Source of the DNA: a virus
Direction: 5' to 3' (one strand)
IMG/VR virus record: IMGVR_UViG_3300009093_000039
Location: 62,001 to 126,000 of that record
DNA: 64,000 bases
A program made the translations under genes and the position numbers. A model generated the notes under the pieces. The model made no database searches. It was not told the origin of the DNA and was given only the letters and a program-made list of their open reading frames with translations. How positions within the stretch are numbered: position 1 is the stretch's first letter; each line of letters opens with the position of its first letter. Of this stretch, positions 41,573 through 50,947 are shown piece by piece.

Positions 41573-42422
41573 GAGCCGCCTCCGCCTTCTTGATCGGCAG
41601 CTTCGACAGCTTGGGCTTCAGGTCTGCCAGCAACATCTTGGCCGGCTTCTTGCAATGATCGCAGTACTCGCCGCCGCAGTTGGTCATGAAGAGATCGCGC
41701 ACCTCTTCCCACGTGGACGCCACCATGGTACGCTTGTGGAGCTTGCGGTCCGCGCTCAGCTCCTTCCGCGCTTCCTCGTAGTGGTGCTCGTTCATCCGCA
41801 GTTCCCAAATGGTGGGGACCCGCGGGTTGTCCCTGGGCAGGAAGACGAGCATCACGCCCTCGACCTTGATGCCGTACTGCTTCCACAGCAAGTAGGCGTA
41901 GGCCCTGACCTGTCGCTTGTAGTTCGCGCCCGGATTGACCTTCTTCTTTTTCGCGCCGGCGACGCTGCAGGTCTTGAAGTCAACGATCCAGTACTTGCCC
42001 TTCGAGTCCTTGAAGATGGCGTCGATGTGGCCGCCGATCCCCTTGTAGTCGATGGTGACTTCCTCGTACTGGGTCGGGAAGCCGCAGCACTCGTGTCGGT
42101 GCGAGAAGGGATACTTCTTGCGACACTCGCGGCAGTAGTAGTCAGCCAGCAGAACCCCGGTCGTCGCCAGATAGGTCTGCATGACGTTGTGAACAGCATG
42201 CCCGACGCCCACGTAGTAGGCCATCATCATGTCCATAGACTGGTACATGCCGAGCGTCACGTAGTTCATGATGACGGATCGGGGGCAGTATGGAAGCTGC
42301 GAACAGCGCAACTTGAAGAGCCGACTCGGGTCGGCTTTGTGGATGACGGTAGCCTCGTCGATCGCAGTCTTGAAGACTTTGAGGAACTCGGCACTACCCG
42401 TCCTTGATGGCGAGATTTTCAT
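41565..42422 (-). CDS. Cas4/RecB-like PD-(D/E)XK nuclease
   Basis: The 285-residue protein has the Cas4 order: H75 or H78 in VGVGHAVHNV, D134 in GGHIDAIF, D148 and K150 in WIVDFKTC, and Q171 with following tyrosines (RQVRAYAYLLW). Cys 40 and 46 near the start and C249, C254 and C257 near the end suit an iron-sulphur site; C97, C100, C112 and C113 may bind a second metal. It is probably a 5'-3' exonuclease acting in phage recombination or host DNA breakdown. There is no CRISPR array. It is the first gene of the leftward train. Confidence 0.75.
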   Translation of the reverse strand: MKISPSRTGSAEFLKVFKTAIDEATVIHKADPSRLFKLRCSQLPYCPRSVIMNYVTLGMYQSMDMMMAYYVGVGHAVHNVMQTYLATTGVLLADYYCRECRKKYPFSHRHECCGFPTQYEEVTIDYKGIGGHIDAIFKDSKGKYWIVDFKTCSVAGAKKKKVNPGANYKRQVRAYAYLLWKQYGIKVEGVMLVFLPRDNPRVPTIWELRMNEHHYEEARKELSADRKLHKRTMVASTWEEVRDLFMTNCGGEYCDHCKKPAKMLLADLKPKLSKLPIKKAEAAHV

Positions 42423-42438
42423 GGGGTACCTCAGGTCG

Positions 42439-42445
42439 TATTTAC
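42439..42445 (-). promoter_or_regulatory. Candidate GTAAATA promoter element at the divergent start
   Basis: Minus-strand ACGGTAAATACGACC lies 16 bases before the Cas4-like gene start, in the 96-base gap between divergent units. Confidence 0.45.
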
Positions 42446-42469
42446 CGTTTCAGTCTGGTCGGCGTCCTC

Positions 42470-42479
42470 TAATTTTATG
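42470..42479 (+). promoter_or_regulatory. Candidate late promoter element, copy 4
   Basis: TAATTTTATG, preceded by CTC, is identical in ten bases to the copy at 7536. It lies 40 bases before the first rightward tail-region gene. Confidence 0.45.
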
Positions 42480-42518
42480 CCAACCTCCCCATGAAACTAT
42501 CCATTTTCGGGTGCCAAG

Positions 42519-42884
42519 ATGAACATCGTCGACCTCATTGCCCTTCTGTTCTTCAGCCGCGACTACGCGCACCGCGCCCACCTTCGGACCAAGAGCTACG
42601 CGCAGCACAAGGCGCTCGAAGGCTTCTACGAAACCATGACCGAGCAGGCTGACAAGCTGACCGAGACGTACCAGGGTCGGTTCCAGAAGCTGCTCGACAT
42701 CGGTTACATGCACGACGAGCCGGACGCGACCGCACCGGCACTCGTGCTCGAGAAGTACTGGCGCATGGTCCGCGAGATGCGCTACAAGGCCGTCCCGAAG
42801 GACGAGACGATGCTCCAGAATCAGATCGATGAGATCGAGCAGACGTTCGCGTCGGCGATCTACAAACTCAAGTTCCTCGCTTAA
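42519..42884 (+). CDS. DUF5856-like ferritin-fold protein
   Basis: The 121-residue protein matches the pattern I recall for DUF5856 and related Dps-like helical bundles in T4-like phages: LIALLFFSRDYAHRAHLRTKSYAQHKAL, EQADKLTETYQGRF, and a closing helix NQIDEIEQTFASAIYKLKFL. It should be a four-helix bundle of unknown role. It is the first gene of the rightward tail unit and has no strong ribosome site. Confidence 0.7.
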   Translation: MNIVDLIALLFFSRDYAHRAHLRTKSYAQHKALEGFYETMTEQADKLTETYQGRFQKLLDIGYMHDEPDATAPALVLEKYWRMVREMRYKAVPKDETMLQNQIDEIEQTFASAIYKLKFLA

Positions 42885-42892
42885 GGACCTCC

Positions 42893-45800
42893 ATGAGCCA
42901 CATCCAGATCACGGACGCCGGCGTCGCCCTCATGGCAGCGTCGGAGTCGCCCATCGTGCTGACGAGCTACAAGCTCGGCTCCGCATACGGCTACATCCCA
43001 ACCGCGGGTCAAACCGCACTGCAAGGCTCGGTCGTCGCCACTGGGGTCCCGGGTGCCCCGGTGATCCAGACCTCGAACACGGTCCTGTATCCGACGCTGC
43101 TGGGTCAGAGCGATGGCCCGTACACCTTCGGTGAGATCGGCTACTACTACGGGTCGACGCTGTTCGCCGTCCTGGTGCTCGACACGCTGGTGACAAAGAC
43201 TCCGCTCGACGTCAACACCAACGCGGGTGGTGCGATTGTCATCGACGCGTTCGTCCCCATGGTGGGATCGAACTACCAGATGTGGGCGAACGTCAGCCAG
43301 TCCAACATCAACAAGGTGAGCGTCGCTGCCGGCCCGGAAGCCCTGCCCTACAGCGTCAACTCGAACCCGAACGTCTTCATCGTCCAGGCGTACGGCAGTG
43401 CCAAGCCATTCCTGGCCTACACCGACCGCCTGGGTCTCTGGACCTTCGACGCCTACGACAAGAGCAACGACGTCGTCACCGTCGGCAACAGTGTCACCGC
43501 CGTCACCATCACTCTCAGCGACTACGGGTCGCTGAACTTCACTACGGTCGGGTCTCTGCTGCTCCAGTTCCAGGACGGCATCAACGCTGCGGCTGTCCGC
43601 TACGTGACGGCGGCGACACCTGACGGCCATGGCAACATGGTCCTGACGCTGAACGCTCCGCTGACTCGTGCGTCGAACAACGGCGACCGCCTGGGCATCT
43701 ACGTCCCGACCACGACCGTCATCAACGAGGGTGGCGGTGGCGGTCAGGACCTGACCAACCTGCCGCACATCCCCAGTCTGCCGTCGACCAGCGCGCAGAT
43801 GCCGGTCGTCATCAACGGCACGGTCTACCAGTGGAACCTGGGCGAGCTCACGACCTGGCTCTCGCAGCAAGGCTTCAATCGTCCGCCCACGGGCACCGAC
43901 TACACGGTCGGTACGCTCGACTCGGCAGGTCAGCTCACGGGCAACCTGTACTCGACGATCTCGGACCCGGATGCCGATCCGCTGACGCTGCAGACCATCG
44001 GCTACACGAACGACGGTGGTGCCTTCACCACCTACGACCCGACCCAGGGTTCTGTGCAGCTGACCCTCGGCGTCTTCTTCGTCGATCCGACATCCGGCAA
44101 CTGGACGTTCACGCTGGGCCAGGGTGCGCGTGCGCTCAACACGGGCGACATCGGGCACGAGATCATCACCTACGTGATGGCCGACGGCAAGGGTGGCATC
44201 CGCACCAACCACCTGACCATCACGGTCACAGGCACGAACCAGGCGCCGATCGTCTCGTTCGTCAACAGCGGCACGCCAACGAACACGACGGTCAGCGGCA
44301 ACCTGATCTACCGCCTGGCCTTCGACTACGAGACCACGCCCTCGATCGCAGGCTACACGGTCGCCGGCATGACCGGCACGTTCACGGGCACGACCACCAT
44401 CACGGTCGGGTCCACGACCTACGGCCAGATCAGCATCGCTTCGGACGGCACGTGGTCGTTCGCTCCCGCACAGGACTACGTGGGTCCGGTTCCGACCGTG
44501 ACCTATAACGTGACCGACGGTGTCAATGTCGTCCCGTCGTACCTGACGCTCGCCGTCACGCCCATGATCTCCGGCTCGCAACCGCAGATTCTCGGTACTG
44601 ACGTCGTGGCTGGTCCGACGACCGGCGGTGAGAACAACCAGGGCATGTACCTGACGATTTACGGTCGTCGTTTCGGCCCCAACTCGGGCATCGGCACCAA
44701 CACCAAGGTCTTCATCGGTGGCGTCGAAGTCGTTCACTACATCCAGATGGTGGACGATCAGCTGGCTCCGAAGTTCAGCGGCCTGCAACGCATCGACGTG
44801 CGCGTCGGCGCTCTCGGGTCTCCGGTTCAGGGTGAAGCCCTCCACATCAAGGTCACCTACGGCGGCCAGGACTCGAACCAGGACTTCACGTTCACGCCGA
44901 ACCCGGGTCGCTTCCTCTACGTCTCGCACGCGGGCAACGACACGACTGCGGTCGTCGGCGACATCACGCATCCGTTCCGAATGCTCCAGTATCCGACACG
45001 GACGCAGCGCTCGGTCTACACCGAACTCCTGGCTGGTGACACCGTCATCATCATGGACTCGGACGGCCAGCCGTGGACCGACATCGGGTACAACTCGACG
45101 TGGTTCCGCTTCCGTGACCCGCAACAACAGGGCAAGGCCCCGACCGGCCAAGCTGGTACCGGCTGGATGACCTTCAAGGGTTACCCCGGCCAGTACATCC
45201 ACTACATCACGACCGGCAACGATCTGGCGGGTGGTCTCCAAGGTCCGGGCTCTGCCTTCACTGGCACGTGCGGTGACTGGGTGGCGGTGTCGAACCTCAA
45301 CATGGAGGTTCAAGGTGGATCGCGGCGCGATGCTGGCCCGATCAACATGCAGTACAACTCGGAGCGCTGGCGCATCACGGGTTGCAACCTCGGTCCCTGG
45401 GTCGCGGGTAGCTCCGCAGTTCTGAACGCGGCATGCATCACGGGTGAAGGCAACTTCATCTACATCGCGTTCAACAAGATGCACGACATCGAGGGAACGT
45501 CGGCACTACAGAACCACGGCATCTACGCGGGCACGACCAGCTACGGCTGGGAGATCTGCTTCAACTGGATCACCAACTGCATCGGTGGCTCGCACATCCA
45601 GTTCAACGACTCGGACGGCGGCACCAACATCTTCCAGACGCCCTACGGTGTGTGGACCGGCTTCACCAACATCAAGATCCACCACAACTGGCTGGACACG
45701 AGCGCGAAGTACGGCATCCTCTTCGCCGACATCAACACCGGCAACGGTGGTCAGCTCGACTTCCTGGTCTGGAACAACATCATCCTCAACACGGGGCTGG

Positions 45801-47569
45801 CACCGCTGCGTCTCAACACCAACACGACGACATCGAGCGGTCTCTACGCCTTCAACACGTGCTACAACTGCGTGCAGGTCGACCAGGCAGGCACGGGCAA
45901 CGGCTTCCTCCGCAACGAAGGCAACCAGAGCGCGCCCGGTCACGTCATCCGAGCCTACAACAACATCTTCGCCTGCGGTCCACAGACGACGACCAACGCG
46001 ATGCACTGGTTCGTCGCATCCAGTGACAGCACAGGCTCCGATGGCTACGACCTGAAGCGCAACGTCTACTGGGCGGCTGGTCGCACGATTCCCAACGACT
46101 CGACCGAGACGATGGGCATCTACGGCGATCCGCTGTTCACGAACGTCAGCACCGCGGACTTCAGTCTGCAAGCCTCCAGCCCAGCGCTGAACGCGGGCAC
46201 GTACCCGCTGGGTTCGCTGCTGAACGTGGTGGACGACTTCACGGCCATGAACACCCGCCTGTACGGAGGTGCTCCTGACTGTGGCGCTCTCGAGCGCGCG
46301 GTCTCTACCCCGTTCAACATCACGGCACCTGCGTTCTCAGGTGGCCCGCAGGTCGGAGTCTCGACATCGGGTGGTCTCGGTACCTGGGGCAACAGCCCGA
46401 CTTCGTACCGCACCGACTGGACGGTCAACGATGTCATCAAGGCCTCGTTTTTCAACTCGAGCGGCACCAGCAGCTACACCCCTGTGGCTGCGGATGTGCG
46501 CTACGTGCTGAAGGAGGTCGTGACAGCGACAAACGGAAGTGGCTCCAGCCAGTTCACGCGAGTCATCGGCACGATCGCCATGGGCGTTGGCGGTCCCGTC
46601 AACACGAGCCTGCCCACTATCTCGGGCACAGCTCAGGTCGGCAACGTCCTGACCTGCAACCCGGGCACGTGGAGTGGGTCCATCACTGGTGGCTTCCTGT
46701 ACCAGTGGTATCGTGTTGTCTCTGGCGTCGCGACTGCACTCGGGTCCCCGACATCGAGCACGACCTACACGTGCACGAACGGCGACTACCAGAACACGCT
46801 GCTGTGCGAAGTTCAGGCCGTGAACACGACGACCGGCAACGGCATCGTGCGCTCGGGTCAGACCGCTACCGTGATTGCGGGTGTGGCCAATCCGACTCTG
46901 GTCTCGGGTCAAGTTGCGACCGCGGTTCCGACCTCGAACACGAACAACACGATCTCGATGCCGAACCCAGTGAGTTCCGGCAACGCCATCGTCTGTGTCG
47001 CGCAGTCGTGGGACAACGCACCGGACAACGGTCGCATCACCGACACCCAAGGCAACGTCTACGCGGGCTTTGGATCGGGCTCGACCGGTACGTACACCAT
47101 GTACGCGCGGGCGCCGGTGCCGGACTCGAACAACCCGAACTCGCAGTTCTTCGCGGTCAGGCTCACGGCTGACCAGACGACCTACACGACGACCTACAAC
47201 CCTGCGGCTATCGCTTCGGGTGCGTTGATCTTCGTCGAGATCACGGGTGTGGATGTCACCACGTTGGTCGACGTGCCGCAGTCGAGTGCGACCTCGAGTT
47301 CTCACGGCACGGCCATCGCTCTCGTTGGCTCGACGCCGAACACGAAGGCGACGGACTTGGAGCTGGTGCAGGTCACGGTCGAGGGTACAGGCGTCACGTT
47401 CAGCGGTCTGCCTGCGGGCTGGGTCCAGGTTGGCATCATCAGCAGCGCCTTCTCCACGCTGGCGCTGTTCGCCAACAAGGCATCGACAATCGAGACCCTG
47501 AACTTCAGCTGCACGGCTTCGGCCTCTGTCGGTTGGACGGCTCAATCTCTCATCATCAAGGGGGCCTAA
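42893..47569 (+). CDS. Giant modular tail fibre/tailspike protein
   Basis: The 1558-residue protein starts with a domain (1-~210) shared with the gene at 47888 (IQITDAGVALM, PFLAYTDRLGLWTFDAY). Then come Ig/cadherin-like repeats (about 350-560, including VTGTNQAPIV), an IPT/TIG-like domain (about 563-670), a right-handed beta-helix (about 672-1135: VSHAGND, IHHNWLDTSAKYGI), Ig-like repeats and a final beta sandwich. The beta-helix is also present in the genes at 50944 and 53781 and suits a polysaccharide-binding or depolymerising tailspike. A aaggacc ribosome site precedes the start. Confidence 0.75.
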   Translation: MSHIQITDAGVALMAASESPIVLTSYKLGSAYGYIPTAGQTALQGSVVATGVPGAPVIQTSNTVLYPTLLGQSDGPYTFGEIGYYYGSTLFAVLVLDTLVTKTPLDVNTNAGGAIVIDAFVPMVGSNYQMWANVSQSNINKVSVAAGPEALPYSVNSNPNVFIVQAYGSAKPFLAYTDRLGLWTFDAYDKSNDVVTVGNSVTAVTITLSDYGSLNFTTVGSLLLQFQDGINAAAVRYVTAATPDGHGNMVLTLNAPLTRASNNGDRLGIYVPTTTVINEGGGGGQDLTNLPHIPSLPSTSAQMPVVINGTVYQWNLGELTTWLSQQGFNRPPTGTDYTVGTLDSAGQLTGNLYSTISDPDADPLTLQTIGYTNDGGAFTTYDPTQGSVQLTLGVFFVDPTSGNWTFTLGQGARALNTGDIGHEIITYVMADGKGGIRTNHLTITVTGTNQAPIVSFVNSGTPTNTTVSGNLIYRLAFDYETTPSIAGYTVAGMTGTFTGTTTITVGSTTYGQISIASDGTWSFAPAQDYVGPVPTVTYNVTDGVNVVPSYLTLAVTPMISGSQPQILGTDVVAGPTTGGENNQGMYLTIYGRRFGPNSGIGTNTKVFIGGVEVVHYIQMVDDQLAPKFSGLQRIDVRVGALGSPVQGEALHIKVTYGGQDSNQDFTFTPNPGRFLYVSHAGNDTTAVVGDITHPFRMLQYPTRTQRSVYTELLAGDTVIIMDSDGQPWTDIGYNSTWFRFRDPQQQGKAPTGQAGTGWMTFKGYPGQYIHYITTGNDLAGGLQGPGSAFTGTCGDWVAVSNLNMEVQGGSRRDAGPINMQYNSERWRITGCNLGPWVAGSSAVLNAACITGEGNFIYIAFNKMHDIEGTSALQNHGIYAGTTSYGWEICFNWITNCIGGSHIQFNDSDGGTNIFQTPYGVWTGFTNIKIHHNWLDTSAKYGILFADINTGNGGQLDFLVWNNIILNTGLAPLRLNTNTTTSSGLYAFNTCYNCVQVDQAGTGNGFLRNEGNQSAPGHVIRAYNNIFACGPQTTTNAMHWFVASSDSTGSDGYDLKRNVYWAAGRTIPNDSTETMGIYGDPLFTNVSTADFSLQASSPALNAGTYPLGSLLNVVDDFTAMNTRLYGGAPDCGALERAVSTPFNITAPAFSGGPQVGVSTSGGLGTWGNSPTSYRTDWTVNDVIKASFFNSSGTSSYTPVAADVRYVLKEVVTATNGSGSSQFTRVIGTIAMGVGGPVNTSLPTISGTAQVGNVLTCNPGTWSGSITGGFLYQWYRVVSGVATALGSPTSSTTYTCTNGDYQNTLLCEVQAVNTTTGNGIVRSGQTATVIAGVANPTLVSGQVATAVPTSNTNNTISMPNPVSSGNAIVCVAQSWDNAPDNGRITDTQGNVYAGFGSGSTGTYTMYARAPVPDSNNPNSQFFAVRLTADQTTYTTTYNPAAIASGALIFVEITGVDVTTLVDVPQSSATSSSHGTAIALVGSTPNTKATDLELVQVTVEGTGVTFSGLPAGWVQVGIISSAFSTLALFANKASTIETLNFSCTASASVGWTAQSLIIKGA

Positions 47570-47570
47570 C

Positions 47571-47831
47571 ATGGCCATGGACTTCTCGAAGAACAGGTTC
47601 TTCTTCCCCGTCGGTTCGCACCTCGTCATCAAGCCCGGCTTTGAAGCCGAGGTCGGGCTGCCGGGTGGGCCCGACAACGTCTACAAAGTCGTGCAAGAGT
47701 CCCACCTTCCTGACGAAGAGAACGGTTGCGACCTGGAGGTCAAGATCGTGAACGCAGAGGGCAAGACCTTCTACAAAGTGGCGCACGCCTTCATCCGTGA
47801 CGGTGTCGCTCGCAACCTCCACTCGACCTGA
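47571..47831 (+). CDS. Small beta-rich protein between fibre genes
   Basis: The 86-residue protein (MAMDFSKNRFFFPVGSHLV) begins two bases after the fibre stop. It has a compact beta pattern and no known family. It may be a fibre chaperone or clamp; position is the only clue. A terminator follows. Confidence 0.6.
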   Translation: MAMDFSKNRFFFPVGSHLVIKPGFEAEVGLPGGPDNVYKVVQESHLPDEENGCDLEVKIVNAEGKTFYKVAHAFIRDGVARNLHST

Positions 47832-47835
47832 AATC

Positions 47836-47867
47836 AAGGGCTGGCATTCAATTTGATGTCAGCCCTT
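47836..47867 (+). terminator. Terminator between fibre genes
   Basis: AAGGGCTGGCAT pairs with ATGTCAGCCCTT (12 bp with one G-U pair) around an 8-base loop, five bases after the stop. There is no T-run. Confidence 0.6.
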
Positions 47868-47887
47868 CCACCATTCTAGGACTCAAG

Positions 47888-50800
47888 ATGAGCACCATTC
47901 AGATCACCGATGCCGGTCTGGCGTTGATGCAGTCGGCCGTCGAGCCGATTGTCCTCACCAGCTTCAAGCTCGGGACGGGCGTCAACTACATCCCCACCGG
48001 TGGGCAGACGGCGCTGCAAGGCTCGATCGTCTACACCGGCGTCCCAGGCGCTCCCGAAATCCAGGACGGCAACACTGCCCTGTATCCGATCCTGCTGGCA
48101 GCCGACATCGGCCCGTACACGTTCGGTGAGGTCGGCTACTACTACAACACGACCCTGTTCGCGGTCCTGGTCTTCGAGCACACGATCACGAAGTCGCCGC
48201 TGGACGAAGTTGCCGGCACCGGTGGCCCCATCGTCATCGATGCGTTCCTGCCGATGGTGGGCGCCAACTACCAGATGTGGGCCAACGTCGCGCAGTCGAA
48301 CACGAACCGCGCGTCCGTGGTCTCGGGCCCCGAAGGTCTGCCGTATTCGGTGAACTCGAACCCCAACCTCTACATCGTGCAGGCCGTCGGGAGCGCCAAG
48401 CCGTTCCTGGCCTACACCGATCGGCAGGGGCTGTGGAACTTCGACGCCTGGAACGAGCAGCTGTCGACCTCCACTCTCCACTCGTCGACTACCGCGATCA
48501 CGGTCGATCCCACTGACTGGGCGACCGTCACCTACGGCGGCTCCGACACCGTCATCATGCAGGTGGGCACGGGCCAGAACGCTGCGGTGTGTCGCTACGT
48601 CACCGCGGTCTCGGCCGACGGCTCGGGCAACACGGTCCTGACGCTGAACGCACCGATGACCCGCGCCCTGGTTGACGGCACGGTCGTCAAGTTCTACGTC
48701 CCCTACTCGGCCACAGGTGGCGTCGCGCCCCCGCTCCCGAACGATGCGACGTTCCTGACCCTGAGCGTCACCAACACGATCAGTGGCAACGCCTTCACGG
48801 CCTTCATGGCTTCGCCGCCGCCCATCGGCAACGTCGCACCCAGCAGCGGCAAGTTCACGACGCTGCAGGCATCGGGCAACGTCAACCTCAGCGGCAACGT
48901 GACCCTGGGTGCGGTGACTGCGACCTCTATCAACGGCGCCATCATCGGCGGCACGACAGCAGCTGCGGGTCACTTCACGACTGTCTACGCAGGTGACGTG
49001 CAAGCGACACAAGCCGAGATCGCGACCCTGACCGTCAACACGTTGATGGACATCGAGGCTCCGCTGCAACTGTCCAATGGTCTCGGCACTGCAGGCCAGG
49101 TCCCGACCAACACGGGTGGCGGTCACATCGTGTGGGCGACTCCGAGCTCGGGCTCCAGCTTCAACCCTGCGGCCCCCGGCCCCATCGGTGGCACCACGCC
49201 CTCGACCGGCACGTTCACGACCATCACGGCTGCCAACTTCGTGGCCACCGGTACCCTGAGCCTGAACGGCACCGTCGGCACCGCGGGTCAGGTCGCAACC
49301 TCTGCGGGTCCTGGTCAGCCTGCGACCTGGACCTCGATCCCAGTCGTGTACCCGAACCTGAACCAGCGCATGACGCAGGTCCAGAAGACGCTGCGCAAGA
49401 GCATCAACTCGTATCGTCCCGAACCTGCGGCGACGCAACGCCAACTCGCCTATACGAACTACGAAGGCGCACGGAAGACCAACACCGACGGCGCAATCCA
49501 GGTGTGGGAACCGGATGCCAGCGGCTTCTACGGCAAGGCCTGGACTCGCGATCAGGCGATGGCGATGGAGGGATACCTCGAGTACTTCACGCAGACCGAG
49601 ATCCAGGCCGTGGCCTCGTACTGGCTGTCGAAGTCGAACCTGGGCACCGGCGAGGTGCCGGACCACATCGGTCACGACGGCACGGTGTACTGGAAGCCGG
49701 GTTCCAGCTCGGACGTGGGTTCGCGTGCTCCGGTCGACGGCAACTTCTTCCTCATCCAGATGTGGTGGCTGGCCTACGTGTCCGGTGGTTCGACTGCAGC
49801 TTCGGCCGCGACGTACTCGACCAACAAGGTGGCGCTCAAGGGCCTGGTCGAGACCGGTGTCACCTACGACGGCACGACCGGACTGGTCACCATCTCCGAC
49901 TCGACTCCGTTCGTCGGCTTCGGCTTCTACGACTCGGTGACGCTGACCGGCAAGGTCCTGTTCCCATCCATTCTCGCAGTCCGCGCCTACCAGATGCTGG
50001 CCGAGATGGAGTACGCGCTCGCCAACTACAGCGAAGCCAATCGTCTGCTCGGTGTCGCCGACACGATCAAGGCCGGAATCAACTCGACCCTGGTGCATCG
50101 TCGCCCCGCTACCGGTGGTGAACTCGCCGCCGGCTACAACGCGCGCGAGATGGCCTACGGTTATCTGGCGACGACCAAGGGCGCGAACCAGATCGACCTG
50201 TGGTCCACGCCGTATCTGGTGTGGTGCGACATCGTGAGCGAAGCTGACGCACGCGCCATCGGGAACTACCTGTACTACGCGCTGACATCGACGACGGACA
50301 ACTACTTCCGTGGTGGCATCCGTTCGATCGACAAGGCGACGGACTACAACCCGGGTGTCGCCTGCTACCAGACGTACTTCATCACCACGGCCTACGGCAC
50401 GTACCAGAACGGTGGCTTCTGGCCGACGCCGATGCCATGGGTCATCGATGCCATCGCCAAGATCGATCCCGCGAAGGCGAGGGCCAAGTACCTGGAGATG
50501 CACTCCTACAGCCTCGAGCAGGGAGCGAACAGCCTCAACGAGTGGTGGAACACGACCGGCACATTCGGCGCGCAGAAGTACCTGACCTCGACGGCCGCGC
50601 TCCTCTGCGCGAATCAGCCGAATGGTCCGATGCTGCAGGTCGAGGAGTGGCCTGGGATCTATCGCACGGTCGCGAACGAGACGCTGACGCTGGTGCTCAG
50701 TGCCCAGTACGACGGCATCATCACGCAGACGCTGACCAAGTGCGCATCGGGCTCCTGCACACTGGCCTTCGCAATCAACGGAACGCAAATCGGAGGTACC

Positions 50801-50947
50801 GCGAACTCGGTCACGACGGCTGCGAACACGCAGTCGCACACGTCGGGCAACACGTTCAAGAAGGGCGACACGATCACGATGACCGTGACCTCGAACTCGA
50901 GCTGTGTTGACATCTCCTTCATCATGACCATCCTGCGTGCAGCATGA
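47888..50947 (+). CDS. Tail fibre with probable six-hairpin glycosidase domain
   Basis: The 1019-residue protein has the same N-terminal domain as the gene at 42893 (IQITDAGLALM, PFLAYTDRQGLWNFDAW), a repetitive beta region (about 280-490, SSGKFTTLQASGNV), then from about 500 to 930 a helical domain reading like an (alpha/alpha)6 toroid: AWTRDQAMAMEGYLEYF (D near 553), GHDGTVYWKPG, GNFFLIQMWWLAY, REMAYGYLATTKG and NEWWNTTGTFG (E near 884). A small beta domain closes it. This fits a polysaccharide-cutting tail enzyme; the exact glycosidase family is not certain. Likely attaches through the shared N-terminus. Confidence 0.7.
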   Translation: MSTIQITDAGLALMQSAVEPIVLTSFKLGTGVNYIPTGGQTALQGSIVYTGVPGAPEIQDGNTALYPILLAADIGPYTFGEVGYYYNTTLFAVLVFEHTITKSPLDEVAGTGGPIVIDAFLPMVGANYQMWANVAQSNTNRASVVSGPEGLPYSVNSNPNLYIVQAVGSAKPFLAYTDRQGLWNFDAWNEQLSTSTLHSSTTAITVDPTDWATVTYGGSDTVIMQVGTGQNAAVCRYVTAVSADGSGNTVLTLNAPMTRALVDGTVVKFYVPYSATGGVAPPLPNDATFLTLSVTNTISGNAFTAFMASPPPIGNVAPSSGKFTTLQASGNVNLSGNVTLGAVTATSINGAIIGGTTAAAGHFTTVYAGDVQATQAEIATLTVNTLMDIEAPLQLSNGLGTAGQVPTNTGGGHIVWATPSSGSSFNPAAPGPIGGTTPSTGTFTTITAANFVATGTLSLNGTVGTAGQVATSAGPGQPATWTSIPVVYPNLNQRMTQVQKTLRKSINSYRPEPAATQRQLAYTNYEGARKTNTDGAIQVWEPDASGFYGKAWTRDQAMAMEGYLEYFTQTEIQAVASYWLSKSNLGTGEVPDHIGHDGTVYWKPGSSSDVGSRAPVDGNFFLIQMWWLAYVSGGSTAASAATYSTNKVALKGLVETGVTYDGTTGLVTISDSTPFVGFGFYDSVTLTGKVLFPSILAVRAYQMLAEMEYALANYSEANRLLGVADTIKAGINSTLVHRRPATGGELAAGYNAREMAYGYLATTKGANQIDLWSTPYLVWCDIVSEADARAIGNYLYYALTSTTDNYFRGGIRSIDKATDYNPGVACYQTYFITTAYGTYQNGGFWPTPMPWVIDAIAKIDPAKARAKYLEMHSYSLEQGANSLNEWWNTTGTFGAQKYLTSTAALLCANQPNGPMLQVEEWPGIYRTVANETLTLVLSAQYDGIITQTLTKCASGSCTLAFAINGTQIGGTANSVTTAANTQSHTSGNTFKKGDTITMTVTSNSSCVDISFIMTILRAA

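Noticed and set aside
41565-42422. Cas4-like gene as part of a phage CRISPR-Cas locus
   Set aside because: No repeat array and no other cas gene is visible; stand-alone Cas4-like nucleases are common in phages.
47848-47855. TCAATTTG as another copy of the late promoter element
   Set aside because: It is the loop of the 12-bp terminator hairpin at 47836-47867 and departs from the consensus after AATTT.
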